Counted from the stretch's first letter, positions 1 to 10,697 are shown. The stretch: 64,000 nucleotides of DNA from Phytophthora sp. 'mugwort' (GCA_033558025.1 JAUCEF010000006.1:2914001-2978000); one strand, 5' to 3'. Notes: generated by a model from the sequence alone, not told the origin. Made by a program: numbers and translations.

Positions 1-123
1 GCTCCTTGTCAAACAATTTCTTGGGTTTTGGTGTTACATTGCAGTCAACTGCTTCCCACAACTTAAGTTCTTGTTGTTTCACAATAATAGCATTATCCCT
101 CTGACAATACAAGATAATTGTCT

Positions 124-1176
124 TTAAACTTCGTTGCCCCTCACTCCACTCCAGGGAAGCCCATTTTTATTACCTTCTACAGAACTGGTAGTTCGGACAC
201 CATAAAGAGGTATTGAGTCACCATAGCTTTCAGCGCTAGGCCAAAACTTCTTGGTGTAACTGCTTTCTGCCTCGTTGTTCGTGTAGTTGTCTAGGCGAGC
301 CCAACTCGTTGGATGCACTTTTCGTAGATATTGGCCCACTGTTTGCAGTTTTATAGAACCATCAGATCTACGAATTGATCGCTGAGCTGAAAAAAGTTGT
401 CAATCAGGTCCAGAATAGATTCGCACTCGGCAACAGTATCACACTTCTGCAAGCGATATATGAAAGGTCCAACCCGACCAATAGAAGGATCAACAGATTG
501 AAAATGATCCTTGACGTTTAGCACCATATGGAAAGTACGAAACTTTAAGTTGTCTTTATATCCAAATGAAGATAAATGCATCTGAGCACCTCGTTGTTTA
601 CCACGATCGCTGAATAGCGGTACATCAGCCATTGAGATTCCAGCGGCGATACAGTTTGCGAAGAACCAGCTAAAGCTATCGTTTGTCTCCGAAGGCACAA
701 AAGCAACAGCAAGCGGTGCAACTTTGCTATCTCTATCCAATCCAATCATGGTCAAACAGATTCCGTTGTAGTTGTCGTTTTTCATATGTGTACCATCCGT
801 CTGAAGAACGGGAACCAACAATGGCTGTTGTTTTACTAGCGACCCAAGCGAAAGAAACATACAGAAGAAATGTTCATCGTCGTCTAACTGGCAGCACGCT
901 CTAGATCCTGGATTCTTACAGCAAAGCTTTTAAATAGCCAGGTAACATACCGTATTCGTTCTCGGTCTCGCTTTTCTTTGCTCGCCGCTGTATCGCTCGG
1001 TACAACGTCGACTGGTGTCCTATCACGCTTATGTTATTCACTTCTTTCAGCACATTTAGCCCTAGCTTAAGGGCAGTACTGTGTTCTTCAACAAAAGCGC
1101 TTTGAAAGCCTACCATGTCGAGCAGGTCGTTACATGAGGGGTTTGCAACTGGCATGCACAAATCGTTGTGGTTCAA
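124..1176 (-). pseudogene. Mutator-like (MULE) transposase remnant
   Basis: Three open segments on the minus strand (1176-916, 860-351, 339-124) read as successive parts of one MULE-type transposase. The middle segment carries the family's core: a first catalytic-type aspartate in 'QTDGTHMKN', then 'LTMIGLDRDSKVAPLAVAFV' and a 'SFSWFFANC' stretch. The last segment has the late 'NNEAES' and 'RTTSSVEG' motifs found shortly before the end of such proteins. The segments are separated by stops and frame changes, so the gene is either spliced in a way I cannot prove or broken; broken is likelier. No FAR1-type domain or SWIM finger is visible here, and the element runs off or decays near the window edge. 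It belongs to a different MULE lineage from the copy at 26.6-30.8 kb. Confidence 0.7.
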
Positions 1177-2165
1177 CTATACGCGGCTGATGTACCAAGT
1201 ATCATCTGGAATGTCCTTGTATTTGGAGCCCACACGTGCCAAGGGCACCTTGCTTCTATGGGTACGCACGCCCACTTCGCAAGAGTCCCACCATTATACG
1301 TTTGTATTACCGACTTGTTGTTTTAGAGAGCCAACTTTCATAACAGTTGTGTGAGCTCGTCCCGACCTACAAATCGATCTCCAAGCGATAACTTCGTAAT
1401 ATTCGTGTCACCCTCACCTCCACTCTCTGTATCAAACACTTCCTCCAGGGTCGTATCACCACCGTCTCCGTCGTCTTCCTTTTCCGGTGCGCGGCGACTC
1501 ACGGTATAATCCTCCTCCGTAGCGGTAGGCTCCGCGATGGCCTGCGTTTAGCACTCGACAGACTCCATGGGGTTGCCGGTGCTCAGGGCCGCATTACCCT
1601 TCGCCTTCCACTCCATGTTGCCGGCGCTCAGGGAAGCATCGCCCTTCGCCTTCCACTCCACGTTGCCGGGGCTCGCATTGCCCTTGGCCTTCGACTCCGC
1701 CTCTGGTTGTGTCATGATCTCGGTCTCTGGGGTTCTTTCCCACAACCGATATTCTCCGAGCCTGGTTTGGGCTAGGCTTGGCAGCTTGATCTCGAGTCCT
1801 TGAGCTCTGCTATAATGACCAATCACAAAAAACTTGTAACGGGTCCTGCAAATGGATGGCACTGTTGTAACGGCCTTTGGTAAATATTCCTCTCCGATAG
1901 CAAGACATGGTACCTTCCCTAAGACCACCACAGGATCTCGACGCGGCGGTGAACATGCCCCGCTACAGACGATTCACCTCCTGCAGACATAAGCACCCGA
2001 ACAAGATACAGAAAACCCTGGTCAACTTGATAGCATCAGTGGACGTACTTCCTATTAAGTACAACAGGGTGATTAGTCAACACAGGGAGCCCCATAACCA
2101 CCGGTCGTTTGAGGAAGCAAGCTGTCGCCAGAGTTCCATTTTGCGTTGCTCGAGGTACTTGAACA
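1177..2165. other. Spacer without a recognised gene
   Basis: No gene is recognised here. A 127-codon minus-strand frame (1931-1548) is open and contains the 45-bp repeat array listed separately, encoding three copies of an 'EWKAKGNAxLSxGN'-like unit. It has no domain I know, and its upstream part looks non-repetitive and unremarkable. It could be a fragment of a repeat-containing protein or a chance frame. Confidence 0.4.
1572..1698. repeat. 45-bp tandem repeat, three units
   Basis: Units begin at 1572, 1617 and 1662 with 'gttgccgg' and have a period of 45 bp. The third unit is about 9 bp shorter. Because 45 is a multiple of three, the repeat keeps an open frame on the minus strand and produces a repeated 15-residue peptide. 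Confidence 0.85.
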
Positions 2166-2423
2166 ATGCTGCATCGTACAAAACAACTGGGCAGCCTAAC
2201 GTATGAGAAGAAGCGAAAGATCCGCGAATGGCATTGCACGAACTCGTGTATCTCCCAGCGAGGGTTAGCAAAGAAAGCGCAGCGCGAGTTCGCGCTGCTC
2301 AAGGCTCCGTCACAAGGCACGATCTCTAACATCTTGTACAAGAGGGACACATTCCTGACGGCGAGGGCCGAGGACCTCCCGTGCAAATGTGCACGTGTCC
2401 TGGCGCACTCTACTGTTGCTTAG
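2166..2423 (+). pseudogene. Pogo/Tigger transposase N-terminal fragment
   Basis: The 85-codon frame carries a helix-turn-helix of the CENP-B/pogo type: 'LTYEKKRKIREWH' followed by 'QRGLAKKAQREFALLK' and 'PSQGTISNILYKRDTF'. This is the DNA-binding start of pogo/Tigger transposases. The DDE catalytic domain does not follow; the frame closes at 2423 and the next kilobase gives no pogo core. It is therefore a short 5' remnant. Other pogo-related pieces lie at 56.7-58.2 kb and 60.9-61.3 kb. Confidence 0.7.
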
Positions 2424-3891
2424 ACGCCGGATGATCAGCGGCTAAAGTTTTCTAACGGCTGGTTGCCCTGCTTGTAAGAGCGATACGGCTTCCGGAGCTT
2501 CAAAATTCACGGCGAGAGCGTGGATAGCTGCGGCATACGAAAACAGCACGTCGCAGTCCTCCGTGTCCACGTCCGTCGGAATTGGTGGTAGCCGCACTGG
2601 CAACGTGACCGCACCCTTGGACGTCTCGGACACATCGGCCACCTCTCCGTCGACGACCAACGACGCCCCGTCCAGCATCACCATAACGATGACCATCTTT
2701 ATCTCCTCGCTCATATCCCGTCACGAACGCGTTCACGACAGCCCAACCACAGACTCACCAGCGGCGACGACACCTCCTGAAGTACCGTGACAGACTGCCC
2801 GCTGACCAGTACGACCCCCATGACAGATACACCAACAGCGACTTCATCGAACTCGAGTTCGAGCTCATGACGAACTTGCTGACGGCGGCCACCACCGAGA
2901 AGTACCCGGCCAGTCCACGCAGCATCAACCGGATGAGATAAGCTTACACAAATTCCCGTTTTGTCTCAACGTAATCAGTCGAGGACGGGTGTCATGGCTT
3001 TCAAATCAACAAACCGGAGTCGACAGGAACCCGTATTGCCCTGCCCCACCCCTAAAACCCTTCATAGTAAATTTTAACCCTATAGTGCCGAGCAAGACGT
3101 TACTATGTTTGGTCCTTGATTTAAGCCCGCGTGCTCAGCACACGGATCTTAAACCGCAGGCGTTGTTCAGTTTGCCAAGCGAGTAGGTTTTTCGGCCCTC
3201 CTATATGGCCTAACCCTAGCGGTTGGATAAAAGGACAAACAACCTATTTTTTACACCGGATGAGCTACATGCATACCGGGAAACTGGATTTCCTACATTT
3301 TGATACCGATATCCGGTGGATTAATCCATACCCATTTGTTTCGGCCGTGCAAGGGGTTAAGAAACTAAAATGGCCCAACGGTGACTTAAAAATTGTACGA
3401 CTACGTAGTACAATTCACTGCAAGCGCTCTACTGGCAGTTGTATTGCAAGCATGTCGGGTACGTATTATTATTTACTTGAGTACACTGCAGTATCAACGA
3501 GGGGCCAGCTAAATACTCGCAGTAGATATTGTCAGTTGGTCAAATTGACCAGCAATGCATGTTTGCACTTGCTACCTGTCCAAGGCCAAAAACTAAACAA
3601 ATATATGTATTGTGCCTTGCACCTGATTTGCCGAGCTAAATATGGCGTTTATGAGAAGTGTGTCGCGGCCTAAAATCCGAATGTTAGCGTAAAGCGCAAA
3701 CTTAAATCTGAAGCGGGTAAGAGGACGATTGGTGCCTGGCCCTCAGCAGTCGGGAAAGCGCCTCCGAGACCCCAGGTACTAACGATGGCTTACAGCTTGG
3801 ATTGATCTGCTACAGACAGGTACTGCCAGCACCGTCTGAAGACCCGGGCGACAAGCCTCACTCTTGGTAAGCTGCTTGTGGAGAATAATAC
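2424..3891. other. Degenerate spacer, unrecognised open frames
   Basis: No gene is assigned. A minus-strand frame at 2714-2442 and a plus-strand frame ending near 2940 show plausible but unrecognised coding text. A 180-codon plus frame at 3131-3673 matches no family I know. Just downstream, near 3690-3740, a basic run ('KRKLKSEAGKRTIGA') resembles the tail of many oomycete transposase proteins. I read the whole stretch as eroded transposon sequence with low certainty. Confidence 0.35.
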
Positions 3892-3929
3892 ACCTTTGCC
3901 AATCCAAGCTCGTGGTAGTGTAAAGCAAA
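3892..3929 (+). repeat. Left TIR of mariner element
   Basis: Inverted copy of 5467-5503. The first 21 bases match exactly; one substitution and a one-base length change follow before the shared 'gtaaagcaaa'. Confidence 0.8.
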
Positions 3930-4023
3930 CTCGACTGAAGTAACCAAAGTAACATTCAGATTTCGGCAAATTTATTCTGAAATTAGAGTTTCGAGCAAGC
4001 AGGATTTAGTGTAACGCTAACCG

Positions 4024-5304
4024 TTGGTCAGTAGCAGATTTTTTCCGCTGGCAGCATTCCAACCGAGCCCAAGCATGGACTTGCAGCTCGCACCCGAGTG
4101 CTTAATGCGCACAAGGCGGGTCGGGACTGGGTGCTGGTTGCTGACTGCTGACTGCAACGACATACCGCCGACCACAGCAAGCAACATCGTGGAGCGCGGC
4201 GCTGTTGATTTGAAACAGAGAGGCGGTGCACGTGCGGCGTACACGAAATGCACAGTGGAGATGGAGGAAGCTCTTGTTGAGTACCTCGAGGACAATTGCC
4301 AGTACACGCTGGCACAAATGGAGGATATGCTAATCTATGACTTTGGCGTCCGCATTAGCCTGTCTCTGATTAGTAAAAAGCCTGTGTGATAAACGTTATA
4401 CTGTGAAGCAGGTAATCGTTCCTGCATGAGGCTATTACGGACAAGATACTAACTGTTATTGCTTGTCTGTTGTGTAGGTTTGTATCGAGCCCGAAACCTG
4501 TAACAATGAGACCAACATCGAGAAGAGGAGGGTTTTGCTGAAGCACTGTTGAAGCACGAGCGTGATGGATCTTTCATCGTTTATTATGATGAAACCAATT
4601 ACAACCTCTACTGTAAGCGCGCCCAAGGTCGTGCTCTTCTAGACGAGCACGCGGTGGTATAATTTCCGCCCTCTAAGGGCGCCAACCTGCAGCTGCAATG
4701 CGCAAGTCTCCCCCGAAGTTGGCTTGGTGCACTACGCTAAGCGCCGTGGCAGCATCAAGATGGAAGTCAATGCCGAGTTCGTAGACGAGGCTTACGAAGC
4801 AGTGAAACGTCACGAAGTGTATCAACGCGACTTCGCGGGAAAGCCGTTGTTATCGTCTTGGATAACGCGCCGGCGCATTCCCAGGCGGAAGACTTGTCAA
4901 GGACAGAGCGGACCTGGAGCTGTTACGGCTGGCACCGTACTCGCCAATGTGTAACCCGATCGAGGGTACGTTCTCCCGTGAGTTTGTGCGCTGTGGATGC
5001 TCACTAACCTAAATCTACGTCTTTGTTTGTTCTCCGCACAGGTTGCATCAGTGTATTGAAGGCTCGCATCAAGTCGTACCTCGCCCTGAGCCACTACGAG
5101 ATGATCAAAACAAATTTGCCGCACGGCGAGAAGACAGAGCGCAGGATGCAGCTGCTCGAGAAAGCGGCTGAGCACTGCATGCCCCTCATGGATGTGCGCT
5201 CAGTGAACAAGATGGCTCGCCACTGTGCTCTATCTGTTGCAGCGGCAATTCCCCCCGTGGTGAGCCCATTGAGTACGGCACGTTGCCAGCTAGCTCTGGA
5301 GTAA
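4024..5304 (+). pseudogene. Tc1/mariner-type DDE transposase, broken
   Basis: The first segment (4024-4389) has an N-terminal DNA-binding region ('ALVEYLEDNCQYTLAQME'). Further on come the first catalytic motif 'YYDETNYNLYCKRAQGRA' near 4580-4640, the second 'VIVLDNAPAHS' near 4850-4885, and a frame-shifted 'LAPYSPMCNPIEG' near 4927-4970. An intron-like gap with a 'cgcacag' acceptor at about 5040 precedes the C-terminal exon 'LKARIKSYLALSHYEM' to 'SVNKMARHCALS'. Stops and shifts between the motifs make it non-functional as it stands. The same family, with an intron at the same place after NPIE, is found at 23.3-25.8 kb. Confidence 0.8.
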
Positions 5305-5415
5305 ATCCACGTTGGTTTGCAATCATTTTAGATTCCCCCCGTGGTGAGCCCAGGGAGTACGGCATGTAGCCAGCTAGCTCTGGAGTAAATCCACGTTGGT
5401 TTGCAATCATTTTAG
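5248..5415. repeat. 84-bp direct tandem duplication
   Basis: Two adjacent copies, 5248-5331 and 5332-5415, differ at only a few positions. The duplicated unit covers the last codons of the mariner transposase and the start of its 3' flank, so the duplication lies inside the transposon. Confidence 0.9.
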
Positions 5416-5466
5416 ATTTTTTCAATTTTCAAAAAAAGAAAATCTAATTATAGGACTTGCAGCTTT

Positions 5467-5503
5467 TTTGCTTTACATACCGCGAGCTTGGATTGGCAAA
5501 GGT
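5467..5503 (-). repeat. Right TIR of mariner element
   Basis: Inverted copy of 3892-3929, ending in 'ggattggcaaaggt' next to a TA dinucleotide. Confidence 0.8.
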
Positions 5504-6849
5504 AGTTGATCCAATACCTGTTTAATGCCTTGCCTGTACTTCTTCAGAGCTAACATACTATTTGGCGTTATTATACGATCCTACAGATACGGTCTAAGTG
5601 TCTGAAGCCTTTTGGTCCGTGCGGCGCACCAAAGACGCAGGTAGAGTCACCATCAACTTGCCTCTGCCTGCTCCGGAGTACAGCAACGCCTGGAGCCTAC
5701 CGCTATTGCAATTGCCGGCGTGAAGCTGTCGTCATTGCTCCATACCTATTGGCTGTCTGCGGCTAGTCTAAGCAGAGCAGTGTTTATTGGGAGGTATGTG
5801 TGGGGTAAATGGCTACATTATACGAACGATGCAAACACTCTGGCCTGTCAATATGATAATATTGTCTAATAGGAAGATGCTTGAGCCTCCCAGTTGCATT
5901 GCTGTTGATCTGGTAGTGAAAATCGGTGAGCCAAGGGCAAACAATCGCACAAGTCACGGTGCTGTTACTGCAACGCAGCTTGTCGTTAAAGAAGGATACT
6001 AAGTCTTTAGAGAGAAGGTGAAACGAATTGCCCAGCAAAACCCGATATCGAGTACGGCGCTGACGCGCCGATCATGCTTAAGCCCACCAACAACGCCACC
6101 GAGGCGCAGTACGAGGAGTTGTCTGGTGATGAGAGTGCTCTTTGCCAGCAATTGACACGGCTCTGGTAATTGGCATCTCGACGCAAATCTGGGTAAGCTA
6201 CTGCATATGCAACCAAAAATCTGATCGGTGGCGACAGTATAATAACGCGTGTTGTTCTCGGTACTATGTTTAGGCGATCTGCTTTAAGCTAGAGCTGTTC
6301 ATATACGTCAGTCGTGCTGGTCAGAACTCATCGCTGCGACGTGCAACTCAGGCTTGTGTAGCCTCGGCTGCAGCTCAAATCGAAAATCATCTAGCAGAGC
6401 AAGGGACTGTTGATGACTTTTGGGCCAGCATCACGTGCATACTAGGCAACTAGTCAAGCGCGACAGCCGGACGGAGCCACGCTTATTGCTCGAACAGGCA
6501 CTACATTTTCCCAGCTGAAGTATACCGATCAGGCGCAGAGGCGCATCGATGCTACGACCCACGCAATCAACAGTGACGCTCAACTTGCCACCATCTGTTG
6601 CCGCCTAAACGGGGGGCAGGTAGTTCCTCTAGGGCTACCTTGGTGACCTACGTGATGCACTTGAACTTCCAGCGTACTCCTTACGGCCACCGTTTCGTCA
6701 AGCGCTATAGGTTGATCCACCTAGCGAGAACATGGAGGATGTTGACCATAACGAACAATAAACACCATTTTTGTTCACCATGTATTGGGTTTACTATCGT
6801 CTATCAGAGGACGCTAACTGAAGAACGTTTCGTGATTGAGTTGATGCAG
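5504..6849. other. Spacer, no supported gene
   Basis: No recognised gene. A short plus-strand stretch near 6280-6450 ('ICFKLELFIYVSRAGQNSS' onward) and the frame at 6598-6993 look weakly coding but match nothing I know. No long repeats or RNA-like structures were noticed. Confidence 0.35.
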
Positions 6850-6889
6850 CTCATAACCACAGTGGCGATACAAGTTGTGACACACCTGC

Positions 6890-7661
6890 TCTTGTGTGGA
6901 GAATACGGCGGCAGAAAAAAACAAAAGAGCGCTGAGAATGCACAAACTTCCCGAGTTCCTGATACATATGTATCTTCGCGTTGTCCAGGATAACTATTGA
7001 TCTAGAGGAGCATTCACACATCGGGAAATTAGGAGCCAAAAACAATTAAAAAAAATCAAATTAAAGTTTCGTACCTGGGCAAGGGCCACGGATTCAAATA
7101 TGGCGCAATCTTCTCGGCGAAAACTTGATGAAATCGAATCCGATCGAAGGTTCCTCCCACGAAAAGAACCCGCTGACGTCAAAGGCAGCCAAAGCCGATA
7201 GTCATTACCCACGACTGAAAGGTAGGGAAACGACGGATGGAGGGTTTCGGCGGACCACGCATAGCGACGAAAGGCGTCTCTCCCGTCCTTGGACGTCTCA
7301 TCGAGGAAGACAAGCTGATCTAGACCGCAATAGAAGGGCTTCAACTTCTTGTAAAAGGTCTCGATCTCGCTTGGCACACACTTTCTTGCTCGCTTTGTTA
7401 GAACCTTCTACTGATACCTAAATCGAATCGAAGAAGACGATAGGTTGTAGGAGTAGACGTGTTCACAGGCGCCTTGAACTTTGCCTTGACTGCTTCCTGT
7501 AGCTCTTCCAGATAAAAACAAAGGTTCACTTTCATGTACTCTTCTACAAACTCTACAGCCGGTGCCGGCCACCTGGCAGGCACGCAGGTAGATTTCTTCG
7601 GAAGCACATTTCCGTTTTTCTTGAAGAGACGATGCCAACGTTCAATGGAGCACCGAAACAC
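6890..7661 (-). pseudogene. Second Tc1/mariner-type transposase, truncated
   Basis: On the minus strand, 7661-7398 holds the helix-turn-helix region ('VEFVEEYMKVNLCFYLEEL'). The segment 7377 onward holds the catalytic motif 'VFLDETSKDGRDAFRRYAWS'. A probable intron (donor gtacga near 7073, acceptor ctctag near 7002) separates it from 'SIVILDNAKIHMYQEL', the second catalytic motif. The expected 'LPPYSPH' follows only after a one-base shift in a T-run near 6915, and the frame ends before the family's NPIE and third acidic residue. It is 5' intact-looking but 3' truncated and frame-shifted. A hAT element begins 61 bp from its 5' end. Confidence 0.8.
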
Positions 7662-7722
7662 CTAGCACAGCGGCTACTAGTGTCATCTCTACGTCATATA
7701 TGTATACAAGTACAGCAGCGCG

Positions 7723-9549
7723 CAGGACTGCCGATTTTAACATACATGTCCATAATAATAATGATCATAACCTGTGGTACATAATGAATGTGAGCAAAAC
7801 TATCACATGCCATAGTGTATGTTGGCAACCTTCCGAATGTCATAATGTATCCATCCGGTTTGCTGTCCTCTCCTGAGACGGGGTCCCTGCTAGACTACGT
7901 TCGCAAGACCTCTCATACGCTGTTCGGGTGGCTGCTTTGGATTATTTCGAGCAACCTGCCTCTGTCGTTCTGCGGGAATCGCACAACGACGGTACGTCAT
8001 ATCACTCGTTTTTATTACTCTGATTTAGCGGTTGTTTCTAAAACTTTGCTTTGCTGTTGTAATTAGATACACGACCCTGGACCCAATTTGCGTGGAGACC
8101 TTGCGGGTCACGATGGAAGGGGTTGTGCTTGCAGTGGAGAGATCCATTGCCTCCGAGATGCCGGACATTTTTGGTCCCATCCTTGATGCATACCCATATA
8201 TCCGAGCACTACCTGGATGGCTTCGCTTGCTACGAAGTGAACGGTAAGGTAAAGACGCCGCTGCTATGCATGGCCCCTCTCCTGAACGAGCCCGACGACG
8301 ACCTTCCTACAGTCGCCCACAGGGAGTTTCTAGCTAACCTACTGCCGCGCGACCTCGGTAAGCAGGTGCAGCAAAATGTCTTCATCGGAGGTGACAATTG
8401 CAGCGTCAATCGACGACTTGCTACGCTTCTTGGCTGGTTGGGTGTGCTTCACACCGCCTCAACCTCGCCGTGCAGCACCAACTGCATGACCACGAGGACG
8501 ACCTCGTACAAGTGCAGACACTGACGGTCAAGCTTCGGACACCGACGCAATCAGCTAAGCTGCGGTACGGTTTTCTCTATTTTGTGTCGATTTATATTAT
8601 TTCCCTAATGTTTGTGTCATTTACCCGGTAATTACGATTTCGCTTTTATTTTAGGCCCGCAATTCGTCAAGACACCCGCTGCGGTTCAACGTTCATGATG
8701 CTGCACGGTTACTTTCAGCTGCTCGAGCACCTGGACAAGGAAGACGACGATATTGCAGACTTGCTTCCGTCTCCGGCCTGCAACAGGCGCCTCCGCGCTC
8801 TTCACAAAGAGCTGAAGGATGTCGATCCCGTGTCGAAGGCACTTCAAGGAGCCGATGTCGACCTCCTGGACGCTCGTGAATGGTTCGACGGACTTATTGC
8901 TACAAAGGCTCAGTCCGCAGCCTACATAGGTAAGTGGATTCTGAATGATACGAGCATTAGACGGATATGCTAATAATTGTATTGGGTGTTAGAGGGCCGC
9001 GAGCTGACATCGTTCACAGCCCAGACTTTGAGTCTGGTTGTGTTCGTGTGCTCCGTGGCAAGACGGCTCGTCTGTCACGGGCCGAGAAGGCTGCCATTCG
9101 TCCGTTTGCTGACGGAACTGCTCAGTATCCCCTCAGCTGATGGAGAAGACGAGGGGTCTTTTATGGAGCGCCTACAGAAGCGGCGAAGACTTGCCGAGCA
9201 GGAGCAACAATATGCTCTGCTCGCCAGTTCCACCCACCTCGAACATGGTGGAAAGGATTTTTAGCATGGCGCGAGTCACGTTCGGCCACGAGCGCAACAG
9301 CCTGCACCCAGTGACGCTGGAGCAGATACTGTTCCTCCGCCAGAACTCAAGCTATTGAGATGTGCGCACGGTGGATGCGCTCAGACGCTAATCAAGGTCA
9401 GCTTGAGCATTGTCTGTCATTATGCCATTATGTATGTGTCACTGGTCGTACATGCCATTATGTGTGTGCAAGGTTGCAGTTCTTGCTTGGCATTATTTAT
9501 TGTTGTTCATGGTCCGACATCAATAAACATCCCATAATCGGCAGCCCTG
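7723..9549 (+). mobile_element. hAT element, 1827 bp, with TIRs and 7/8 target duplication
   Basis: The left end begins 'caggactgccgatttt' at 7723, and the right end is its inverted counterpart, ending 'aatcggcagccctg' at 9549. The flanking octamers are gcagcgcg (7715-7722) and acagcgcg (9550-9557), identical at seven of eight positions, as expected for the 8-bp duplication of hAT insertions. Both subterminal regions carry several copies of CATAATG/CATTATG, candidate transposase-binding sites. Confidence 0.85.
7810..9358 (+). pseudogene. hAT transposase, spliced and degenerate
   Basis: Exon-like blocks read in order: 'LLDYVRKTSHTLFGWLLW' (about 7880), 'LDPICVETLRVTMEGVV' after an intron closing near 8066, 'GFACYEVNGKVKTPLLCMAP' (8220-8280), 'VFIGGDNCSVNRRLATLLG' (8380-8440), 'VGCASHRLNLAVQHQL' in another frame, 'MMLHGYFQLLEHLDKEDDD' (8695) and the hAT dimerisation end 'SNMVERIFSMARVTFGHERN' (9225-9300). 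Introns are short. The usual N-terminal BED zinc finger is absent, since the protein starts right after the terminal repeat. At least one frame shift near 8440 breaks the reading. Unlikely to encode an active enzyme. Confidence 0.8.
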
Positions 9550-9959
9550 ACAGCGCGCCAACGCAAATCTACCGACAATGTCATATATCTTGAGTAGGAA
9601 GCAGTCAAAGTGGAAAGTGAGAATGCATAGGCTGAGTCGCGAGTTAGCCGCAACGAGCGTTATGGCGGGTAGCCACCCGCCTTTCCTCGATATTTTATGT
9701 AATGAGCGAAGTTTAGACGGCGCGACCGGCACGGTGCCGCCGTAAAACGCGATGTAGCCAACTTTAAAACTGGGCTAATTTCCGATTGGAATGTCTCACA
9801 GCGTTCTAATATTCGCGAAAATAGGTTCGTGCCCGCCAAAAACTCTGAAAAGCACAATATGTCGTACTTATTATCCTTACCACAGCAGCGATTGTTCACC
9901 TAGAAAAGCACGGTAATTATCAAGCGGCAACTGCTGCGGCGTTAGTTTTTATCTTTGTC
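9550..9959. other. Spacer, nothing seen
   Basis: Short open frames only; no domain, repeat or RNA structure recognised. It forms the 3' flank of the minus-strand PH-like gene. Confidence 0.5.
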
Positions 9960-10697
9960 TTACCGCTTCCTGGACACGCGCAGCTTAGCCGCCGTCTTGG
10001 AATAAATACTGCTCATGAGGCTGGAGAGGTGTGAGGGTCTCTCCATCAAAAACTGCTCGTAGTCGTCCTCCGAGTAGAAGAGGTCGGCCGGGTCGTAAGC
10101 CTCTTGGGGCAACACGCGCACCTGCGGCTCGTCCTGGAAGGACACGCTCTTCTTGCGTGTCTCTGGCTTGGCGGTCTCTGTCTGTAAGACGACGTGACTG
10201 TTATGCCTGTGTGTGTTGTCCTTCGTGTACTCTATTTTTTCGGTCCCAATGCTCTGGTAGTAGAGCGCTGTGACCCAGCGCACGATCTCCTTGCGCTGGT
10301 GGATGCGTAGCGCGATGACCCGCCCCGAGGCCTTAGCGCGCACGTAGAGGCACTCGTGGTCGAAGCCGAAGACGCTCTCATTGGGCGCGGCGGGTTGCAT
10401 CTGCAATTTCAGCGAATCGAGCGGCGGCGTCTTGCGCCTGTAGTCGGTGCGGCGCCAGTAGAGCAGCAACGTGTCGCCGCAAAGCACGCCGTAGAGCCAG
10501 CGCGAGAAGACCTTGCTCTTGGCGCTGGCGCGGCCCTCGGGCGTGGCCACGGAGCACGGCGACGAGGCTGAAAGCGAGCGCTTGCGTTGCTTCTCGCCGT
10601 CCTCCTCCACACGTACAAAGCCCGCCATGAGGGACGGAGATACGGACGACGACGAGGTGGAAGACGCGGAACCTGGTGTCTTGTGCTGAAGCACCAT
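9960..10697 (-). CDS. PH-like domain protein with PP1-docking-type motif
   Basis: An uninterrupted 245-codon gene starting at ATG 10697. Residues 1-55 are Ser-rich and probably disordered. Residues about 60-150 look like a divergent pleckstrin-homology fold: 'RWLYGVLCGDTLLLYWRR', a middle strand region with 'LYVRAKASGRVIALRI', and a final amphipathic helix 'KEIVRWVTALYYQS' with the conserved tryptophan. Near residue 182, 'KKSVSFQDE' fits the RVxF-type motif used to bind protein phosphatase 1. Close to the C-terminus 'DPADLFYSEDDYEQF' is acidic and tyrosine-rich. The likely role is a membrane-lipid or protein-binding adaptor that may recruit PP1; this is inference from motifs. Codon use and the long clean frame support a real gene. 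Confidence 0.7.
   Translation of the reverse strand: MVLQHKTPGSASSTSSSSVSPSLMAGFVRVEEDGEKQRKRSLSASSPCSVATPEGRASAKSKVFSRWLYGVLCGDTLLLYWRRTDYRRKTPPLDSLKLQMQPAAPNESVFGFDHECLYVRAKASGRVIALRIHQRKEIVRWVTALYYQSIGTEKIEYTKDNTHRHNSHVVLQTETAKPETRKKSVSFQDEPQVRVLPQEAYDPADLFYSEDDYEQFLMERPSHLSSLMSSIYSKTAAKLRVSRKR

Larger units (their letters stand above)
3892..5503 (+). mobile_element. Tc1/mariner element with terminal inverted repeats
   Basis: A 38-bp segment at 3892-3929 (starting 'acctttgccaatccaagctc') recurs in inverted orientation at 5467-5503, with the outer 21 bp identical and a few differences further in. The transposase frames at 4024-5304 lie between them. TA dinucleotides sit close to both ends (3889-3890 and 5503-5504), as expected for the TA target of this superfamily, but the exact end base is ambiguous because the outermost bases differ. 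The element is about 1.6 kb, normal for a single-gene Tc1/mariner transposon. Confidence 0.8.

Noticed and set aside
2442..2714. Minus-strand 90-codon frame as a gene
   Set aside because: Open and mildly coding-like but overlapped by equally open frames on the other strand and without any recognised domain.
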